A DNA stretch of 64,000 nucleotides from Bartonella phoceensis (lineage in GTDB: Bacteria > Pseudomonadota > Alphaproteobacteria > Rhizobiales > Rhizobiaceae), in assembly GCF_902825145.1 (NCBI RefSeq), contig NZ_CADEAD010000001.1:415292-479291 (forward strand), written 5' to 3'. Below are positions 48,616-60,245 of this stretch, in pieces. The notes beneath the pieces were generated by a model. That model searched no databases. It was not told the DNA's origin and worked only from the letters and a program-made list of their open reading frames with translations. Position numbers and translations under genes: made by a program. Position 1 is the first letter of the stretch; each line of letters starts with the position of its first letter.

Positions 48616-49425
48616 ATGGACATTTGCACTTTTTGGTATAGTGGACAATTAAGATTGGTTGATAGACTTTGTTTGTCTTCAATGGTTAAAACTGGTCAAC
48701 GTGTTAAGCTTTTTAGTTATGATAAAAAAATAGACAATCTTCCTGATGGTGTTGAATTATATGAAGCAGAATCGATTCTACCACGCTCAACAATTTACCG
48801 CCTTGATCCCAATTTTTCTCATGAGAAACCAGGATGTACAATTGTTCAGTTTTCGGATTTTTTTCGTGTTATGCTGATGAAATATCAGCAAGGTGTTTGG
48901 TTAGATACAGATGTTTACCTGATTAAACAATTTCATCCAGATGCGAATAAGGTTTGGCTTGCAAGAGAAAATGCTGTAAGGGTAGGTGTCTCCGCACTTT
49001 ATTTTCCGTCTGATAACCCTATTATAAAAGTGTTTGAAGATTATTGGGCAGGCGCAGAGATGGTGCCGCATTGGCTTGGGTTTAAGCGTCGTGTTTGGAA
49101 GCCGTTCTGGTTAAAGAGGAAAAAAATGCCGGTTTTACCGGGAAATCTTGGCATTACGATATTTGGCAATGATGGTATTTCGCGGTTAGCCAAACGATAT
49201 GGTTTTTTTCATCAAGCGAAGGAGAAGGAAACTTTTTATTATTGGACGGGGCGAAAAGCTGAATATATCTTTGATCCAACTTTTGGCATTGAGCCGCTTG
49301 CGGATCCACGCTTGGTAGGATTTCATATTCATAGAAAAACAAAAACTATTCAAAAACCTCAGGAAGGAAGCTTGTACCATTGGGCGGTATCTCGCATTCC
49401 TGGTGCATGTGATTTGTTCAGATAG
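48616..49425 (+). CDS. Glycosyltransferase with DXD motif (sugar-binding region)
   Basis: Predicted cytoplasmic nucleotide-sugar transferase for an unknown envelope glycan. The 269-residue protein has MDICTFWYSGQLRLVDRLCLSS, GQRVKLFSYD, and the DXD block FFRVMLMKYQQGVWLDTDVYLIKQ, where LDTD binds the metal and nucleotide sugar; this is the pattern of the Gly_transf_sug/capsular polysaccharide family. A C-terminal region FHIHRKTKTI follows. The ATG at 48616 lies 10 nt after the trkA stop. The acceptor and sugar cannot be inferred. Its place after trkA, where hfq is normal, is unusual. Confidence 0.8.
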   Translation: MDICTFWYSGQLRLVDRLCLSSMVKTGQRVKLFSYDKKIDNLPDGVELYEAESILPRSTIYRLDPNFSHEKPGCTIVQFSDFFRVMLMKYQQGVWLDTDVYLIKQFHPDANKVWLARENAVRVGVSALYFPSDNPIIKVFEDYWAGAEMVPHWLGFKRRVWKPFWLKRKKMPVLPGNLGITIFGNDGISRLAKRYGFFHQAKEKETFYYWTGRKAEYIFDPTFGIEPLADPRLVGFHIHRKTKTIQKPQEGSLYHWAVSRIPGACDLFR

Positions 49426-49570
49426 AATTTTTGTTATTATTTTAACTACTGGGATTTTAATCTTGCTTAAAGAGCATTGATTGTAGCTTGCGTAAGGGAG
49501 TAATATTAGCCTATGGAAAAGAGCATTGAATGCATAAAGAGCGATTATTATATGAACGGAAAGTGAAAAC

Positions 49571-50194
49571 ATGAGTGATCCAATGAAAACAGCATTAAGT
49601 CTTGTTCCTATGGTTATTGAACAAACTAACCGTGGAGAACGGGCCTATGATATTTTTTCCCGTCTTTTGAAAGAACGAATTATTTTTATTAATGGTCCCG
49701 TTGAAGATGGTATGGCGATGCTTGTTTGTGCACAATTGCTTTTCTTGGAAGCGGAAAATCCTAAGAAAGAAATTAGTCTTTATATTAATTCACCTGGTGG
49801 TGTCGTGACATCTGGTATGGCAATTTATGATACTATGCAGTTTATTCGCCCTCCTGTTTCTACGCTTTGCATGGGGCAAGCTGCATCTATGGGGTCGTTA
49901 CTTCTAACAGCTGGAGCGAAAGGTCACCGTTTTACATTACCCAATGCACGTATTATGGTACATCAACCATCTGGTGGTTTTCAAGGTCAAGCTTCAGATA
50001 TTGAACGGCATGCGCAAGATATTATAAAGATGAAGCGGCGTCTAAATGAGATTTATGTTCAACATACAGGTCAGGACTATGAGGTTATTGAAAGAACGCT
50101 TGATCGTGATCATTTTATGACAGCAGAAGAGGCTAAGCAATTTGGTTTAGTTGATGATGTTATACAATATCGTGCAGAAACCGAAAAAGATTAA
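49571..50194 (+). CDS. clpP: ATP-dependent Clp protease proteolytic subunit
   Basis: Serine peptidase forming the 14-mer chamber used with ClpX or ClpA. The 207-residue protein has the nucleophile Ser in [15 protein letters not shown], the catalytic His in [17 protein letters not shown], and the catalytic Asp in the [11 protein letters not shown] region. The N-terminal propeptide-like region ([33 protein letters not shown]) is typical. It heads the clpP-clpX-lon-hup series, conserved across alphaproteobacteria. Confidence 0.98.
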   Translation: MSDPMKTALSLVPMVIEQTNRGERAYDIFSRLLKERIIFINGPVEDGMAMLVCAQLLFLEAENPKKEISLYINSPGGVVTSGMAIYDTMQFIRPPVSTLCMGQAASMGSLLLTAGAKGHRFTLPNARIMVHQPSGGFQGQASDIERHAQDIIKMKRRLNEIYVQHTGQDYEVIERTLDRDHFMTAEEAKQFGLVDDVIQYRAETEKD

Positions 50195-50376
50195 GAGTTT
50201 TTATAGAAAAAAGAACTACTTTAACAGAGAGAGTTTTATGAAAGTATTACGAAAATAAAAGAAAAATACCTAAAGATATTGTACATGCAGTTTTTTATAT
50301 GTCTTATAGTTTTCGTTATGAAAAACTTCCTTTGAAAAAACGAAGTATTCATATACTGTGGTGAAAGGAAAGAGAA

Positions 50377-51651
50377 ATGAGCAAAATTGGCAATAGCGGG
50401 AGCGAATCAAAAAATACTCTCTATTGCTCATTCTGCGGCAAAAGCCAGCATGAGGTGCGTAAGCTCATTGCAGGTCCTACTGTCTTCATTTGTGATGAAT
50501 GCGTAGAGCTTTGCATGGATATCATTCGTGAAGAAAATAAATCTTCTGGGATTAAGGCGCGTGATGGTGTTCCTACTCCACAGGAAATTATAACAGTTCT
50601 TGATGACTACGTCATTGGTCAGCAACATGCAAAGCGTGTTCTTTCTGTTGCTGTTCATAATCATTATAAGCGACTTGCGCATCAGTCTAAAAGCAATGAT
50701 ATTGAGTTAGCAAAATCAAATATTCTCCTTGTTGGTCCAACGGGGTGTGGTAAGACTTATCTAGCACAAACATTGGCACGTATTATCGATGTACCTTTTA
50801 CCATGGCAGATGCGACCACTTTGACTGAAGCAGGCTATGTGGGTGAAGATGTTGAAAATATTATTCTAAAGCTTCTTCAGGCTGCGGACTATAATGTTGA
50901 ACGTGCACAGCGTGGTATTGTTTATATCGATGAGGTCGATAAGATTTCTCGTAAAGCTGATAATCCTTCTATTACAAGGGATGTTTCGGGAGAAGGTGTT
51001 CAGCAAGCATTACTAAAAATTATGGAAGGAACAATTGCTTCTGTTCCCCCTCAAGGTGGACGTAAGCATCCGCAGCAAGAGTTTCTTCAGGTTGATACAA
51101 CGAATATTTTATTCATTTGTGGAGGGGCTTTTGCTGGTTTAGAACGAATTATTTCGGGACGTGGTGAAAAAACGTCTATTGGTTTTTCTGCTACTGTTAA
51201 AGCACCTGATGAACGTTGTGTTGGTGAAATTTTTCGTGATTTAGAGCCTGAAGATCTTATAAAATTTGGTTTGATACCGGAGTTTATTGGCCGTCTTCCT
51301 ATTGTAGCAACTTTGGAGGATTTAGATGTTAACGCTCTTGTTCAAATTTTATCACAGCCAAAAAATGCGTTGGTGAAGCAATATCAGCGTCTTTTTGAAA
51401 TGGAAAGTGTTGAGTTAGCATTTCATGAAGATGCGTTACGGGTTATCGCCAAAAAGGCGATTGAGCGTAAAACAGGTGCACGTGGTTTACGTTCTATTAT
51501 GGAGAAGATACTTCTTGAGACGATGTTTGAACTGCCGGCACTTGAAGGTGTTCAAAAAGTGGTTATTTCGAGTGACGTAGTTGATGGGAAAGCACGTCCT
51601 CTTTATATTTACTCAGAACGTGCAGAAGATAAAGAAAATGTGTCGGCATGA
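50377..51651 (+). CDS. clpX: ATP-dependent Clp protease ATP-binding subunit ClpX
   Basis: AAA+ unfoldase that feeds tagged proteins such as SsrA substrates to ClpP; in this group also linked to cell-cycle proteolysis. The 424-residue protein has the N-terminal zinc-binding domain ([11 protein letters not shown]...CDECVELC), Walker [19 protein letters not shown], Walker [10 protein letters not shown], the pore loop GYVGEDVE and the [13 protein letters not shown] sensor region, plus the IGF-type ClpP-docking loop near [28 protein letters not shown] ribosome site is present. It follows clpP by about 180 nt. Confidence 0.98.
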   Translation: MSKIGNSGSESKNTLYCSFCGKSQHEVRKLIAGPTVFICDECVELCMDIIREENKSSGIKARDGVPTPQEIITVLDDYVIGQQHAKRVLSVAVHNHYKRLAHQSKSNDIELAKSNILLVGPTGCGKTYLAQTLARIIDVPFTMADATTLTEAGYVGEDVENIILKLLQAADYNVERAQRGIVYIDEVDKISRKADNPSITRDVSGEGVQQALLKIMEGTIASVPPQGGRKHPQQEFLQVDTTNILFICGGAFAGLERIISGRGEKTSIGFSATVKAPDERCVGEIFRDLEPEDLIKFGLIPEFIGRLPIVATLEDLDVNALVQILSQPKNALVKQYQRLFEMESVELAFHEDALRVIAKKAIERKTGARGLRSIMEKILLETMFELPALEGVQKVVISSDVVDGKARPLYIYSERAEDKENVSA

Positions 51652-51666
51652 CATTGTACAATATGA

Positions 51667-51753
51667 GAAGTGGTAATACACACCATTTGAAGGTAAGTGT
51701 TACAGAATATTATAGTCATAATGCTTGATTTGTATATTCACAGTTACCACTTC
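51667..51753. repeat. 10-bp inverted repeat in the clpX-lon spacer
   Basis: GAAGTGGTAA at 51667-51676 is perfectly inverted as TTACCACTTC at 51744-51753, 67 nt apart, within the 180-nt gap upstream of lon. It could close a large stem in the transcript or be a pair of operator half-sites. No CIRCE element or other known heat-shock site is recognised. Confidence 0.4.
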
Positions 51754-51831
51754 AGGTATTGTGGGAAGCTGAATTTTTTCTAAGGATGGGCTTGTGTAGT
51801 GGATAGATCATAGGTTCCAGAAAGGAGAGTT

Positions 51832-54255
51832 ATGCAATATATTGATGAAAAGACAGATGAAGTAAAAGAGGGATTTTACGCTGTTTTACCTCTTCGTGAT
51901 ATTGTTGTTTTTCCACATATGATTGTTCCGCTCTTTGTGGGCCGAGAAAAATCCATTCGTGCTCTTGAAGAGACGATGGCGGTTGATAAACAGATATTGT
52001 TGGTTACGCAAAAAAACGCTTCTGATGATGATCCAAAATCGGAAGATATTTATGATATCGGTACGTTTGCTAATATTCTCCAACTTTTAAAGCTTCCTGA
52101 TGGAACGGTAAAAGTTTTGGTTGAAGGCACTGCGCGTGCAAAAATTAGCCAATTTGCTTTAAGTGAGGATTATCATCAAGCTTTTGCAGCGGTTACGGAA
52201 GAGCCTAGAGAGAACGATGTTGAGATCGAAGCTCTTTCAAGATCGGTAATTACTTATTTTGAAAATTATGTAAAACTGAATAAAAAAATTTCTCCCGAAG
52301 TTGTCAATGCGATTGGCCAGATTGATAATCCTTCTAAGCTTGCTGATACTGTTGCCTCTCATTTGATGATTAAACTTTCTGAAAAGCAAAAAATATTAGA
52401 GCTATTACCTGTACGCGATCGCCTTGAACGTGTTCTTTCTTTTATGGAAGGAGAAATTTCTGTTTTGCAGGTTGAAAAGCGTATTCGTTCGCATGTTAAA
52501 CGGCAAATGGAAAAAAACCAACGGGAATATTATCTCAATGAGCAGATGAAGGCTATTCAAAAAGAGTTAGGAGCGGGTGATGATAGTCGTGATGAGCTTT
52601 CTGAATTAGAAGAACGTATCAAGAAGACAAAACTTTCGAAAGAAGCAAACGAAAAAGCTGAGGCAGAGTTGAGAAAATTACGAAATATGTCCCCTATGTC
52701 TGCAGAGGCGACAGTTGTACGTAACTATCTCGATTGGTTATTAGCAATGCCTTGGGGTAAAAAGTCAAAGATTAAAAACAATTTAGATTTTGCTGAAAAA
52801 GTCATGAATAATGAGCACTTTGGTCTTGAAAAAGTCAAGGAGCGAATTGTTGAATATCTAGCAGTACAAAGTCGAGCATCAAAAATAAAAGGTCCCATTA
52901 TTTGTTTACTAGGTCCTCCTGGTGTGGGGAAAACGTCGCTAGCCCGCTCTATTGCAAAAGCAACAGGGCGTGAATATGTCCGTATTTCATTAGGAGGAGT
53001 GCGAGATGAAGCAGAAATTCGTGGACATCGCCGGACATATATTGGCTCTATGCCTGGAAAAATTATTCAGTCTATGAAAAAAGCTAAAAAATCTAATCCG
53101 CTTTTCTTGCTTGATGAAATTGATAAAATGGGGCAAGATTTCCGTGGGGATCCTTCGTCAGCTTTGTTAGAGGTGCTTGATCCTGAACAAAATGGTACAT
53201 TTATTGATCATTATTTAGAAGTCGAATATGATCTTTCTGATGTTATGTTTATTACAACTGCGAATACGCTTAATATACCGGGGCCGTTAATGGATCGAAT
53301 GGAAATTATTCGTATTGCTGGCTATACTGAATGTGAAAAAATGGAAATAGTTAAGCAGCATCTTTTGCCAAAAGCATTAAAAGACCACTGCTTATCTAAA
53401 AAAGAATTCAGCGTTTCTGATGGTGCTATAAAGTCAATAATTCAATTTTATACACGTGAAGCAGGAGTGCGTAACCTTGAGCGTGAATTAATGAAAATAG
53501 CACGTAAATCAGTTACAAAAATTCTTAAAACGCATCAGAAGTCTGTGAAGATTACAGAAGATAATATTGATGATTTCCTAGGTGTTAAACGTTATCACTA
53601 TAACCAGATTGAAGGAGAAAATCAAATTGGTGTTGTAACAGGGCTTGCCTGGACAGAGGTTGGAGGAGAGCTGTTGACTATTGAAGGGGTTATGATGACA
53701 GGTAAAGGTAAGATGACTGTAACTGGAAATTTGCGCGATATCATGAAAGAATCAATTTCGGCAGCAGCATCTTATGTCCGTTTTCGTGCTGTTGATTTTG
53801 GTATTGAACCTCCACTTTTTGATAAACGCGATATCCATGTTCATGTTCCAGAGGGTGCTACACCAAAAGATGGGCCATCAGCTGGCATTGCAATGGTGAC
53901 GGCAATTGTTTCAATCCTCACAGGGATAGCGGTCTATAAAGATATTGCCATGACTGGTGAAATTACTTTGCGTGGGCGTGTTTTACCGATTGGCGGGTTG
54001 AAAGAAAAATTACTAGCAGCTCTTCGAGGAGGTATAAAAAAAGTACTTATTCCTGAAGAAAATGCAAAAGATTTGATTGATATTCCCGATGATGTCAAAA
54101 ATAATATGGAAATTATTCCAGTAAATCACGTGAGTGAAGTGCTTAGGCATGCTTTAGTTCGTTTCCCCGACCCTATTGAGTGGACAGAGCCTCCCACGGT
54201 GCCTGTACCTATCAGATCAGAGAGTGAGAGTGAAGGAATACAGATTGCACACTGA
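51832..54255 (+). CDS. lon: ATP-dependent protease Lon
   Basis: Hexameric AAA+ serine protease removing misfolded and short-lived regulatory proteins. The 807-residue protein has the N-terminal LAN substrate domain ([23 protein letters not shown]), a coiled-coil region ([15 protein letters not shown]), Walker [16 protein letters not shown], Walker [13 protein letters not shown], and the C-terminal protease domain with the catalytic Ser in [14 protein letters not shown] and Lys in [10 protein letters not shown]. The length equals that of other rhizobial Lon. AAAGGAGAGTT precedes the ATG. It is followed by hup, as in Brucella. Confidence 0.98.
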   Translation: MQYIDEKTDEVKEGFYAVLPLRDIVVFPHMIVPLFVGREKSIRALEETMAVDKQILLVTQKNASDDDPKSEDIYDIGTFANILQLLKLPDGTVKVLVEGTARAKISQFALSEDYHQAFAAVTEEPRENDVEIEALSRSVITYFENYVKLNKKISPEVVNAIGQIDNPSKLADTVASHLMIKLSEKQKILELLPVRDRLERVLSFMEGEISVLQVEKRIRSHVKRQMEKNQREYYLNEQMKAIQKELGAGDDSRDELSELEERIKKTKLSKEANEKAEAELRKLRNMSPMSAEATVVRNYLDWLLAMPWGKKSKIKNNLDFAEKVMNNEHFGLEKVKERIVEYLAVQSRASKIKGPIICLLGPPGVGKTSLARSIAKATGREYVRISLGGVRDEAEIRGHRRTYIGSMPGKIIQSMKKAKKSNPLFLLDEIDKMGQDFRGDPSSALLEVLDPEQNGTFIDHYLEVEYDLSDVMFITTANTLNIPGPLMDRMEIIRIAGYTECEKMEIVKQHLLPKALKDHCLSKKEFSVSDGAIKSIIQFYTREAGVRNLERELMKIARKSVTKILKTHQKSVKITEDNIDDFLGVKRYHYNQIEGENQIGVVTGLAWTEVGGELLTIEGVMMTGKGKMTVTGNLRDIMKESISAAASYVRFRAVDFGIEPPLFDKRDIHVHVPEGATPKDGPSAGIAMVTAIVSILTGIAVYKDIAMTGEITLRGRVLPIGGLKEKLLAALRGGIKKVLIPEENAKDLIDIPDDVKNNMEIIPVNHVSEVLRHALVRFPDPIEWTEPPTVPVPIRSESESEGIQIAH

Positions 54256-54486
54256 TTCATTCGTTTCATGTGTAATTGCATTTTCAGGGCAGCAAAAGGT
54301 ATTTTTGTGGTTGTTTTTCTATTTATTTTGGAAAAAAGTAAAAAATTCCGTGAATAACTGTGATTATTACTAAAAAAACAATGTTTTGGATAAAAATAAG
54401 ACTTCTGTTTGCTGTACTTTTCAATAAACTGGCCGATGACACGGTTAAGTTGTGTTATCTGGTAATATAGGGAAAGGAAATGTTCC

Positions 54487-54765
54487 ATGAATAAAAGTGA
54501 ACTGGTTAGCTCCATTGCTGAGAAAGCAGGCGTTTCAAAAGCCCAAGCAGGTTCTGTTGTTGATGCTTTTATCGCTGCTGTGACAGAGGCTTTGGCTTCA
54601 GGAGGAGATGTCCGTCTTCCAGGTTTTGGCTCTTTTGGCGTTTCTCATCGTGCTGCTACAAAGGGGCGTAATCCTTCAACTGGTGCTGAAATTAATATTC
54701 CAGCGCGTTCTGTACCCAAGTTTTCTGCAGGAAAAAGTTTAAAAGAAGCTATTAATAAAAAATAA
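54487..54765 (+). CDS. hup: DNA-binding protein HU
   Basis: Small nucleoid protein that bends DNA. The 92-residue protein shows the family pattern MNKSELVSSIAEKAGVSKAQAG, GGDVRLPGFGSFGVSHR (the DNA-binding arm begins), and GRNPSTGAEINIPARSVPKFSAGKSLKEAI. A GGAAAGGAAA ribosome site precedes it. The lon-hup order is that of other alphaproteobacteria, and a strong terminator follows at 54781. Confidence 0.97.
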   Translation: MNKSELVSSIAEKAGVSKAQAGSVVDAFIAAVTEALASGGDVRLPGFGSFGVSHRAATKGRNPSTGAEINIPARSVPKFSAGKSLKEAINKK

Positions 54766-54780
54766 TTTACACTACAATAA

Positions 54781-54813
54781 AAAAACCCGATTTATTTATA
54801 AGCGGGTTTTTTT
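54781..54813 (+). terminator. Rho-independent terminator after hup
   Basis: AAAAACCCG pairs with CGGGTTTTT around a 13-nt AT-rich loop and runs into a T tract; it lies 15 nt after the hup stop. Confidence 0.9.
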
Positions 54814-55219
54814 AGAAGTGTTTTGTAGATGTTTTCCGCATAAAGCTTGGCGATAAGCTTCTACCTTGAATATTTTCTAATACTTTTCTAAGGTTTTCAT
54901 AAAGTATTGTGGGCGTAAAGTGATCAGAAAGTCGTTATTGCGGGGTATTTGAGAGGTGTTGGATCCTTTTTATTATCGTAGTACATTTCAATCATTACTT
55001 CTTTTAAATGGTTAGATTTTTTTACACGGGTGAAAACTTTTATTTATAGTGAAAAATTCTTTTAGAATCCTGATATTGTTTAATAAACAATAGAAAATAG
55101 CGCAGTCTTTATTCGTTTGCAGCAGTTAGTATCATAAAAAGGCTTTAGAATGATTTTGCACGGGAATCATTGGAATCTTTTTGAATAGGCTGAAGGTTAG
55201 AGAATGTATTTAAAAGAGA
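54814..55219. other. Spacer between hup and trmFO
   Basis: About 400 nt between converging genes, without a supported open frame, RNA gene or repeat. In relatives a tRNA and nuo genes commonly follow hup; nothing of that is seen. Confidence 0.4.
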
Positions 55220-56617
55220 CTATTTTTCTTTCTCTGCTAACCATTGAGTACAATCATTGAGCGCTCTAGCAGTTATAGCTTGTTTTTTTGCTATTTTTTT
55301 TTCTTTGCTTGATAGACCTTTTTCTAAGTTCTTAATAGAATCGATAGGAGGAAAAAGACCGAAATTGATATTCATTGGTTGAAAGGATTGTTTTTCTATT
55401 TCTTGCGTTACGATATGTCCACCCGTAATATGATTTAAAAGAGCTCCAAATGCTGTGGTTAATGGCGGGAGACGAGGGACGTTATGATGATATTCCGCAG
55501 CGGCAAAACGTCCAGCAAGAAGTCCGATTGCCGATGATTCTACATAGCCTTCACATCCAGTGATTTGTCCTGCAAAACGCAATTTAGGTTTTTGTTTCAA
55601 GCGAAGAGTTTGATCAAGAATGACTGGTGAGTTAAGATAGGTATTGCGATGAAGCCCACCAAGACGGGCAAATTCCGCTCTTTCAAGACCAGGGATCATT
55701 CTAAAAATACGAACTTGTTCACTATATTTCAGTTTTGTTTGAAAACCAACCATATTATACAGGGTTCCAAGCTTATTATCTTGGCGTAATTGGACGACGG
55801 CATAGGGTTTAACTTTGGGATTATGGGCATTAGTTAATCCCATAGGTTTCATAGGTCCGTGCCTTAGAGTTTCAGGCCCGCGTTCAGCCATAATTTCAAT
55901 TGGTAGACATCCATCAAAATAGGGCGTTTTTTCAAAGTCGCGGAATTCTATTTTTTCTGCATTTTTTAATGCTTGAACGAATGCTTCATACTGTTCTTTA
56001 TTAAGAGGGCAGTTAAGGTAATCTTTTCCTGTTCCTTCAGGTCCGATTTTATCATAGCGAGACTGATACCAAGAAATGTCTAAATCGATGCTATCGGTAT
56101 AGACAATAGGTGCGATAGCATCAAAAAAAGAAAGAGCTTCTGTTCCAGTGATTGCTTGTATTGCTTGGGCAAGTGCTGATGAGGTAAGAGGGCCAGTTGC
56201 AATGATAATATGATGCCAATCTTCAGAAAATTTTCGAATTTCTTCACGTTCTATCTTTATAAGAGGATGCTTTTCAAGCACTGTCGTAATAGTTTTTGAA
56301 AATTCATTGCGGTCAACAGCAAGAGCGCTACCTGCTGGTACTTTATTGGCATCTGCAGCTTTCATAATCAGCGATTTTGCTAGCCGCATTTCGGTATGTA
56401 AAAGTCCTACAGCATTTGTTGAAGAATCATCGGAACGGAATGAATTTGAACAGACCAATTCTGCAAGCATATCGGTTTTATGGGCATCAGATTTTTTTTG
56501 GGGACGCATTTCGTGCAAAATAACAGGGATTCCTGATTGTGCAATTTGCCAACTTGCTTCACTGCCTGCAAGTCCGCCGCCGATGATATGGATTGGGGTA
56601 TTGAGTGTATTTAACAT
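55220..56617 (-). CDS. trmFO: Methylenetetrahydrofolate-tRNA-(uracil-5)-methyltransferase TrmFO
   Basis: Folate- and FAD-dependent enzyme forming m5U54 in the T-loop of tRNAs (formerly Gid). The 465-residue protein has the FAD motif [31 protein letters not shown], the folate/tRNA core with [17 protein letters not shown] text ([13 protein letters not shown], whose Cys contributes to the active site), [14 protein letters not shown], and the C-terminal [24 protein letters not shown]. The length is standard. It is convergent with hup and lies divergent from the tRNA-Leu/tig region. Confidence 0.97.
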   Translation of the reverse strand: MLNTLNTPIHIIGGGLAGSEASWQIAQSGIPVILHEMRPQKKSDAHKTDMLAELVCSNSFRSDDSSTNAVGLLHTEMRLAKSLIMKAADANKVPAGSALAVDRNEFSKTITTVLEKHPLIKIEREEIRKFSEDWHHIIIATGPLTSSALAQAIQAITGTEALSFFDAIAPIVYTDSIDLDISWYQSRYDKIGPEGTGKDYLNCPLNKEQYEAFVQALKNAEKIEFRDFEKTPYFDGCLPIEIMAERGPETLRHGPMKPMGLTNAHNPKVKPYAVVQLRQDNKLGTLYNMVGFQTKLKYSEQVRIFRMIPGLERAEFARLGGLHRNTYLNSPVILDQTLRLKQKPKLRFAGQITGCEGYVESSAIGLLAGRFAAAEYHHNVPRLPPLTTAFGALLNHITGGHIVTQEIEKQSFQPMNINFGLFPPIDSIKNLEKGLSSKEKKIAKKQAITARALNDCTQWLAEKEK

Positions 56618-56785
56618 AACCTACTTTTAGCGGAATCTGCTCTATATGGAAAGGATAGATTTTGTTTTTGCAATTTATTAAGAATAACGTGTATTTGGAT
56701 ATTTTTGATATATTTGTTTGCTTTTTTTCTTTAATTAATGGTATAGAAACGCCGCTTATGTAAGGTTACTGGCTTTTAAGTTTGA

Positions 56786-56868
56786 GCGGATGTGGCGAAA
56801 TTGGTAGACGCACCAGATTTAGGTTCTGGCGGGAGACCGTGGGGGTTCGAGTCCCTCCATCCGCACCA
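56786..56868 (+). tRNA. tRNA-Leu (anticodon UAG)
   Basis: Acceptor arms GCGGATG and CATCCGC pair, and CCA is encoded. The D arm contains AATTGGTAGACGC, the anticodon stem CCAGA/TCTGG closes the loop TTTAGGT with TAG at 34-36, the variable arm is long as in class II tRNAs, and the T arm has GGTTCGAGTCC. Confidence 0.97.
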
Positions 56869-57002
56869 AAGGGATTTCTTGAGTACTATAGATATTTATG
56901 TGCCGAGAGTTCCGCTTTATGGTGATTTAACACTCAAGTGTTAGAATATAGTTATTATCAGAGTAGGATTATCCCTCTCTTTAAGGAAAATGAAGGTTAT
57001 TT

Positions 57003-58430
57003 ATGCAGGTTACCGAGACGCTTAATGAAGGACTGAAGCGCGAAATTAAGATCGTGGTTCCGGCGAGAGATTTAGAAGAAAAATTGAATGAACGGTTAGA
57101 GAATACTAAGGGTAAAATCAAGATTAATGGTTTTCGTCCCGGTAAGGTACCCGCTGGATACCTGCGAAAAATGTACGGTAAATCTTTTATGGCGGAAATT
57201 CTCAATGAGATTGTCAGCGATGCACCCCGTTCTGTTTTAGCGGGCCGCGATGAGCGTTCTGCAATGCAGCCACAAGTTGATATAAATGAAGATGAACAAA
57301 TTTTAGATGGCAAAGCTGATTTTATTTTTAGTTTAAAGTATGAAGTTTTGCCAAAGTTTGAAATTAAGAATTTTGAACATATCGAAATTACCCGTGAAAT
57401 TGCGGCTATTCCTGAACAAGAGATTGATGATCAAGTAAAACGTGTTCTTTCTTCTACGCGTAATTATTCGCCAAAGGATGGTCTTTCTGAGGAAGGTGAT
57501 CGTATTACAATAGATTATTTTGGTAAGCTTGAGGGGGTTCCATTTGAGGGTGGAGCAGATAATGGTGCACAATTAATTTTGGGCTCAAAACAATTTATTC
57601 CTGGTTTTGAAGAGCAATTGGTTGGTGTAAAAGTGGGTGATAAGAAAACGATTTCTGTTAAATTTCCTGATAATTACAATGTAGTACATTTGGCTGGTAA
57701 GGATGCAGAATTTGATATCACCGTTCAAGCTGTCTCTAAGCCAGATGCGTTAAAGATTGATGATGAAGCAGCGCAAAAAGTTGGTTTGGAATCTCTGGAT
57801 CGCTTGCGTGAAGTTGTTCGTGGGCAGATTGAAAGCCAATACGGCGCAATAACACGTCAAAAAATTAAGCGTCAAATTCTTGATGCCTTGGATACTGATT
57901 ATAATTTTGAAATTCCTGAAGGACTTTTAGAATTTGAGTTTAACAACATATGGACTCAGGTTAATGATGATTTAAAAAAAGCTGGACGCAGTTTTGAAGA
58001 TGAAGGTGTTACAGAGGAAAAGGCACGGGAAGAATACCACGTGCTCGCACAGCGTCGTGTTCGTCTTGGTTTGGTACTTTCTGAAATTGGTATGAAAGTT
58101 GGTGTGAAAGTAAGTGAAGATGAGCTAAAAGCAGCGGTTTTTGACCAGGTTCGTCAGTATCCTGGGCAAGAGAAAGAAATTATGGATTTTTTCCGTAATA
58201 CTCCTGAAGCTGTTGCAAATCTACGCGCTCCAATTTTTGAAGAAAAAGTCATTGATCACTTGCTGGCAAAGATAAAAGTGATAGATAAAGAAGTAACAGT
58301 TGAAGAGCTGATGAAAGAATATGACGAAACAGATTTAACAGAAAAAAAACCAGAGAAGAAAAAATCTGCAGTGAAAGAGAAGGCCGCAGAGAAAGTTTCA
58401 GCTAAAAAAAAGACACCTAAAAAAGGTTAA
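57003..58430 (+). CDS. tig: Trigger factor
   Basis: Ribosome-bound chaperone and prolyl isomerase. The 475-residue protein has the N-terminal ribosome-binding domain with the signature [17 protein letters not shown], the FKBP-type isomerase domain from about residue 160 ([37 protein letters not shown]), a C-terminal helical chaperone domain, and a Lys/Glu-rich tail ([17 protein letters not shown]). The tail is common in this order. A terminator follows the gene at 58449. The clp genes are not directly adjacent as they are in E. coli. Confidence 0.98.
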   Translation: MQVTETLNEGLKREIKIVVPARDLEEKLNERLENTKGKIKINGFRPGKVPAGYLRKMYGKSFMAEILNEIVSDAPRSVLAGRDERSAMQPQVDINEDEQILDGKADFIFSLKYEVLPKFEIKNFEHIEITREIAAIPEQEIDDQVKRVLSSTRNYSPKDGLSEEGDRITIDYFGKLEGVPFEGGADNGAQLILGSKQFIPGFEEQLVGVKVGDKKTISVKFPDNYNVVHLAGKDAEFDITVQAVSKPDALKIDDEAAQKVGLESLDRLREVVRGQIESQYGAITRQKIKRQILDALDTDYNFEIPEGLLEFEFNNIWTQVNDDLKKAGRSFEDEGVTEEKAREEYHVLAQRRVRLGLVLSEIGMKVGVKVSEDELKAAVFDQVRQYPGQEKEIMDFFRNTPEAVANLRAPIFEEKVIDHLLAKIKVIDKEVTVEELMKEYDETDLTEKKPEKKKSAVKEKAAEKVSAKKKTPKKG

Positions 58431-58448
58431 TATTTATCCGAACAGAAC

Positions 58449-58473
58449 AAGCCCGGTGAAGTCGGGCTTTTTT
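58449..58473 (+). terminator. Rho-independent terminator after tig
   Basis: AAGCCCG pairs perfectly with CGGGCTT around GTGAAGT, followed by a T run; located 18 nt after the tig stop. Confidence 0.92.
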
Positions 58474-58559
58474 ATAAGATTTCTAGTCTAGACTTGCACT
58501 AAGAGTGGTTTTAGATTAGCCATTATGTGTGTTGAGAAGATATTGATAGTGGATTGGCA

Positions 58560-60059
58560 ATGAGCATCGTTGATACGCGCACTCCTGATTCTAAGCGTTT
58601 TATTTCTGGAGTTACAGGTGATTGGGAAGTTATCATTGGCATGGAGGTTCATGCGCAAATCATATCAAATTCGAAATTGTTTTCAGGTGCATCAACCAAA
58701 TTTGGTGCGGAACCGAACAACCATGTATCGCTTATTGATGCAGCTATGCCTGGTATGCTACCTGTTCTTAATCAAGAATGCGTTTGTCAAGCAGTTAGAA
58801 CGGGTTTGGGATTAAAGGCACATATTAATCTAAAATCTGTTTTTGATCGTAAAAATTATTTTTATCCAGATTTACCGCAAGGCTATCAAATTTCTCAGTT
58901 TCGTTATCCGATTGTAGGTGAGGGGAAGGTTATTATATCTGTTGGACCGGATTCAAACGGTCAGTTTGAGGACATTGAAATTGGGATTGAGCGTTTGCAT
59001 CTTGAACAAGATGCAGGAAAATCTATGCATGATCAACATCCAACAATGTCTTTTGTGGATCTTAACCGTGCTGGTGTTGCTCTTATGGAAATTGTTTCTA
59101 AACCAGATATGCGTTCGTCAGATGAAGCTAAAGCCTATATGACAAAATTGCGCACGATTGTACGTTATTTAGGGACCTGTGATGGCAATATGGATGAAGG
59201 ATCTATGCGGGCGGATGTTAACGTATCAGTTCGTCGTCCTGGTGAAAACTTTGGAACACGCTGTGAGATTAAAAATGTAAATTCTATTCGCTTTATTGGT
59301 CAAGCGATTGAATATGAGGCACGTCGTCAAATTGCAATTTTAGAAGATGGTGGTGTCATAGATCAAGAAACGCGGCTTTTTGATGCGGTTAAAGGTGAGA
59401 CGCGGTCTATGCGCTCAAAGGAAGAAGCACATGACTATCGTTATTTTCCTGATCCTGATCTTTTGCCATTGGAATTTGATCAAGCATTTGTCGATGCTTT
59501 AGCGGCTGAGTTACCTGAATTGCCTGATGATATAAAGACACGTTTTGTCAAAGAAATGGGAGTGACGGAATATGATGCTTCTATTCTCGTGACAGAGAGA
59601 GCTATTGCTAATTATTTTGAAAAAGTAGCATATGGTCGTGATGCAAAAACAGTTGCAAATTGGGTAATTAATGATCTTTTGGGTGCTTTAAATAAAGATA
59701 ATCGTGAGATTGAAGAGGCACCAATATCACCAGATCAGTTGGGAAGTATTATTGATTTGATCAAGGAAGAAACTATTTCTGGGAAAATTGCCAAAGATAT
59801 CTTTGAAATTATTTGGAATGAAGGTGGAGACCCGCATCAGATTGTAGAAGAACGAAATATGAAGCAGGTAACAGATACAAAGGCTATTGAAAAAGCTGTT
59901 GATGAAATTATTGCCAATAATTCTGATAAAGTTACGCAAGCAAAACAAAAACCTGCTTTAGTTGGTTGGTTTGTTGGTCAGGTCATGAAAACAACAAGTG
60001 GTAAGGCAAATCCTCAAACTGTTAATAAATTGGTTAAGATGAAGCTTGGTATAGATTAA
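58560..60059 (+). CDS. gatB: Aspartyl/glutamyl-tRNA(Asn/Gln) amidotransferase subunit B
   Basis: Kinase/tRNA-binding subunit of GatCAB, which corrects misacylated Glu-tRNA(Gln) and Asp-tRNA(Asn). The 499-residue protein shows the GatB catalytic cradle motif [34 protein letters not shown] (as [14 protein letters not shown]), [26 protein letters not shown], and the C-terminal YqeY-like domain (around residues 345-499). I chose the ATG at 58560; a TTG at 58554 would add two residues. GatC and GatA genes are not in this window, as is usual in this order. Confidence 0.97.
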   Translation: MSIVDTRTPDSKRFISGVTGDWEVIIGMEVHAQIISNSKLFSGASTKFGAEPNNHVSLIDAAMPGMLPVLNQECVCQAVRTGLGLKAHINLKSVFDRKNYFYPDLPQGYQISQFRYPIVGEGKVIISVGPDSNGQFEDIEIGIERLHLEQDAGKSMHDQHPTMSFVDLNRAGVALMEIVSKPDMRSSDEAKAYMTKLRTIVRYLGTCDGNMDEGSMRADVNVSVRRPGENFGTRCEIKNVNSIRFIGQAIEYEARRQIAILEDGGVIDQETRLFDAVKGETRSMRSKEEAHDYRYFPDPDLLPLEFDQAFVDALAAELPELPDDIKTRFVKEMGVTEYDASILVTERAIANYFEKVAYGRDAKTVANWVINDLLGALNKDNREIEEAPISPDQLGSIIDLIKEETISGKIAKDIFEIIWNEGGDPHQIVEERNMKQVTDTKAIEKAVDEIIANNSDKVTQAKQKPALVGWFVGQVMKTTSGKANPQTVNKLVKMKLGID

Positions 60060-60245
60060 GTTTTATGGGGTAGAGAGAACTCCATAAATATGATATTTCT
60101 GATAACTGAGGAATATAGCTGCGCTTATCAAATGGAAACATGATTGACTTTACGGGTAAAGTTTTGTTTTTGATAATTTCAAATATCATGATGGTTTTAT
60201 TCCAACGATTAGTTTCATGAGCGTACTAAAGAAATGGACGATAAG

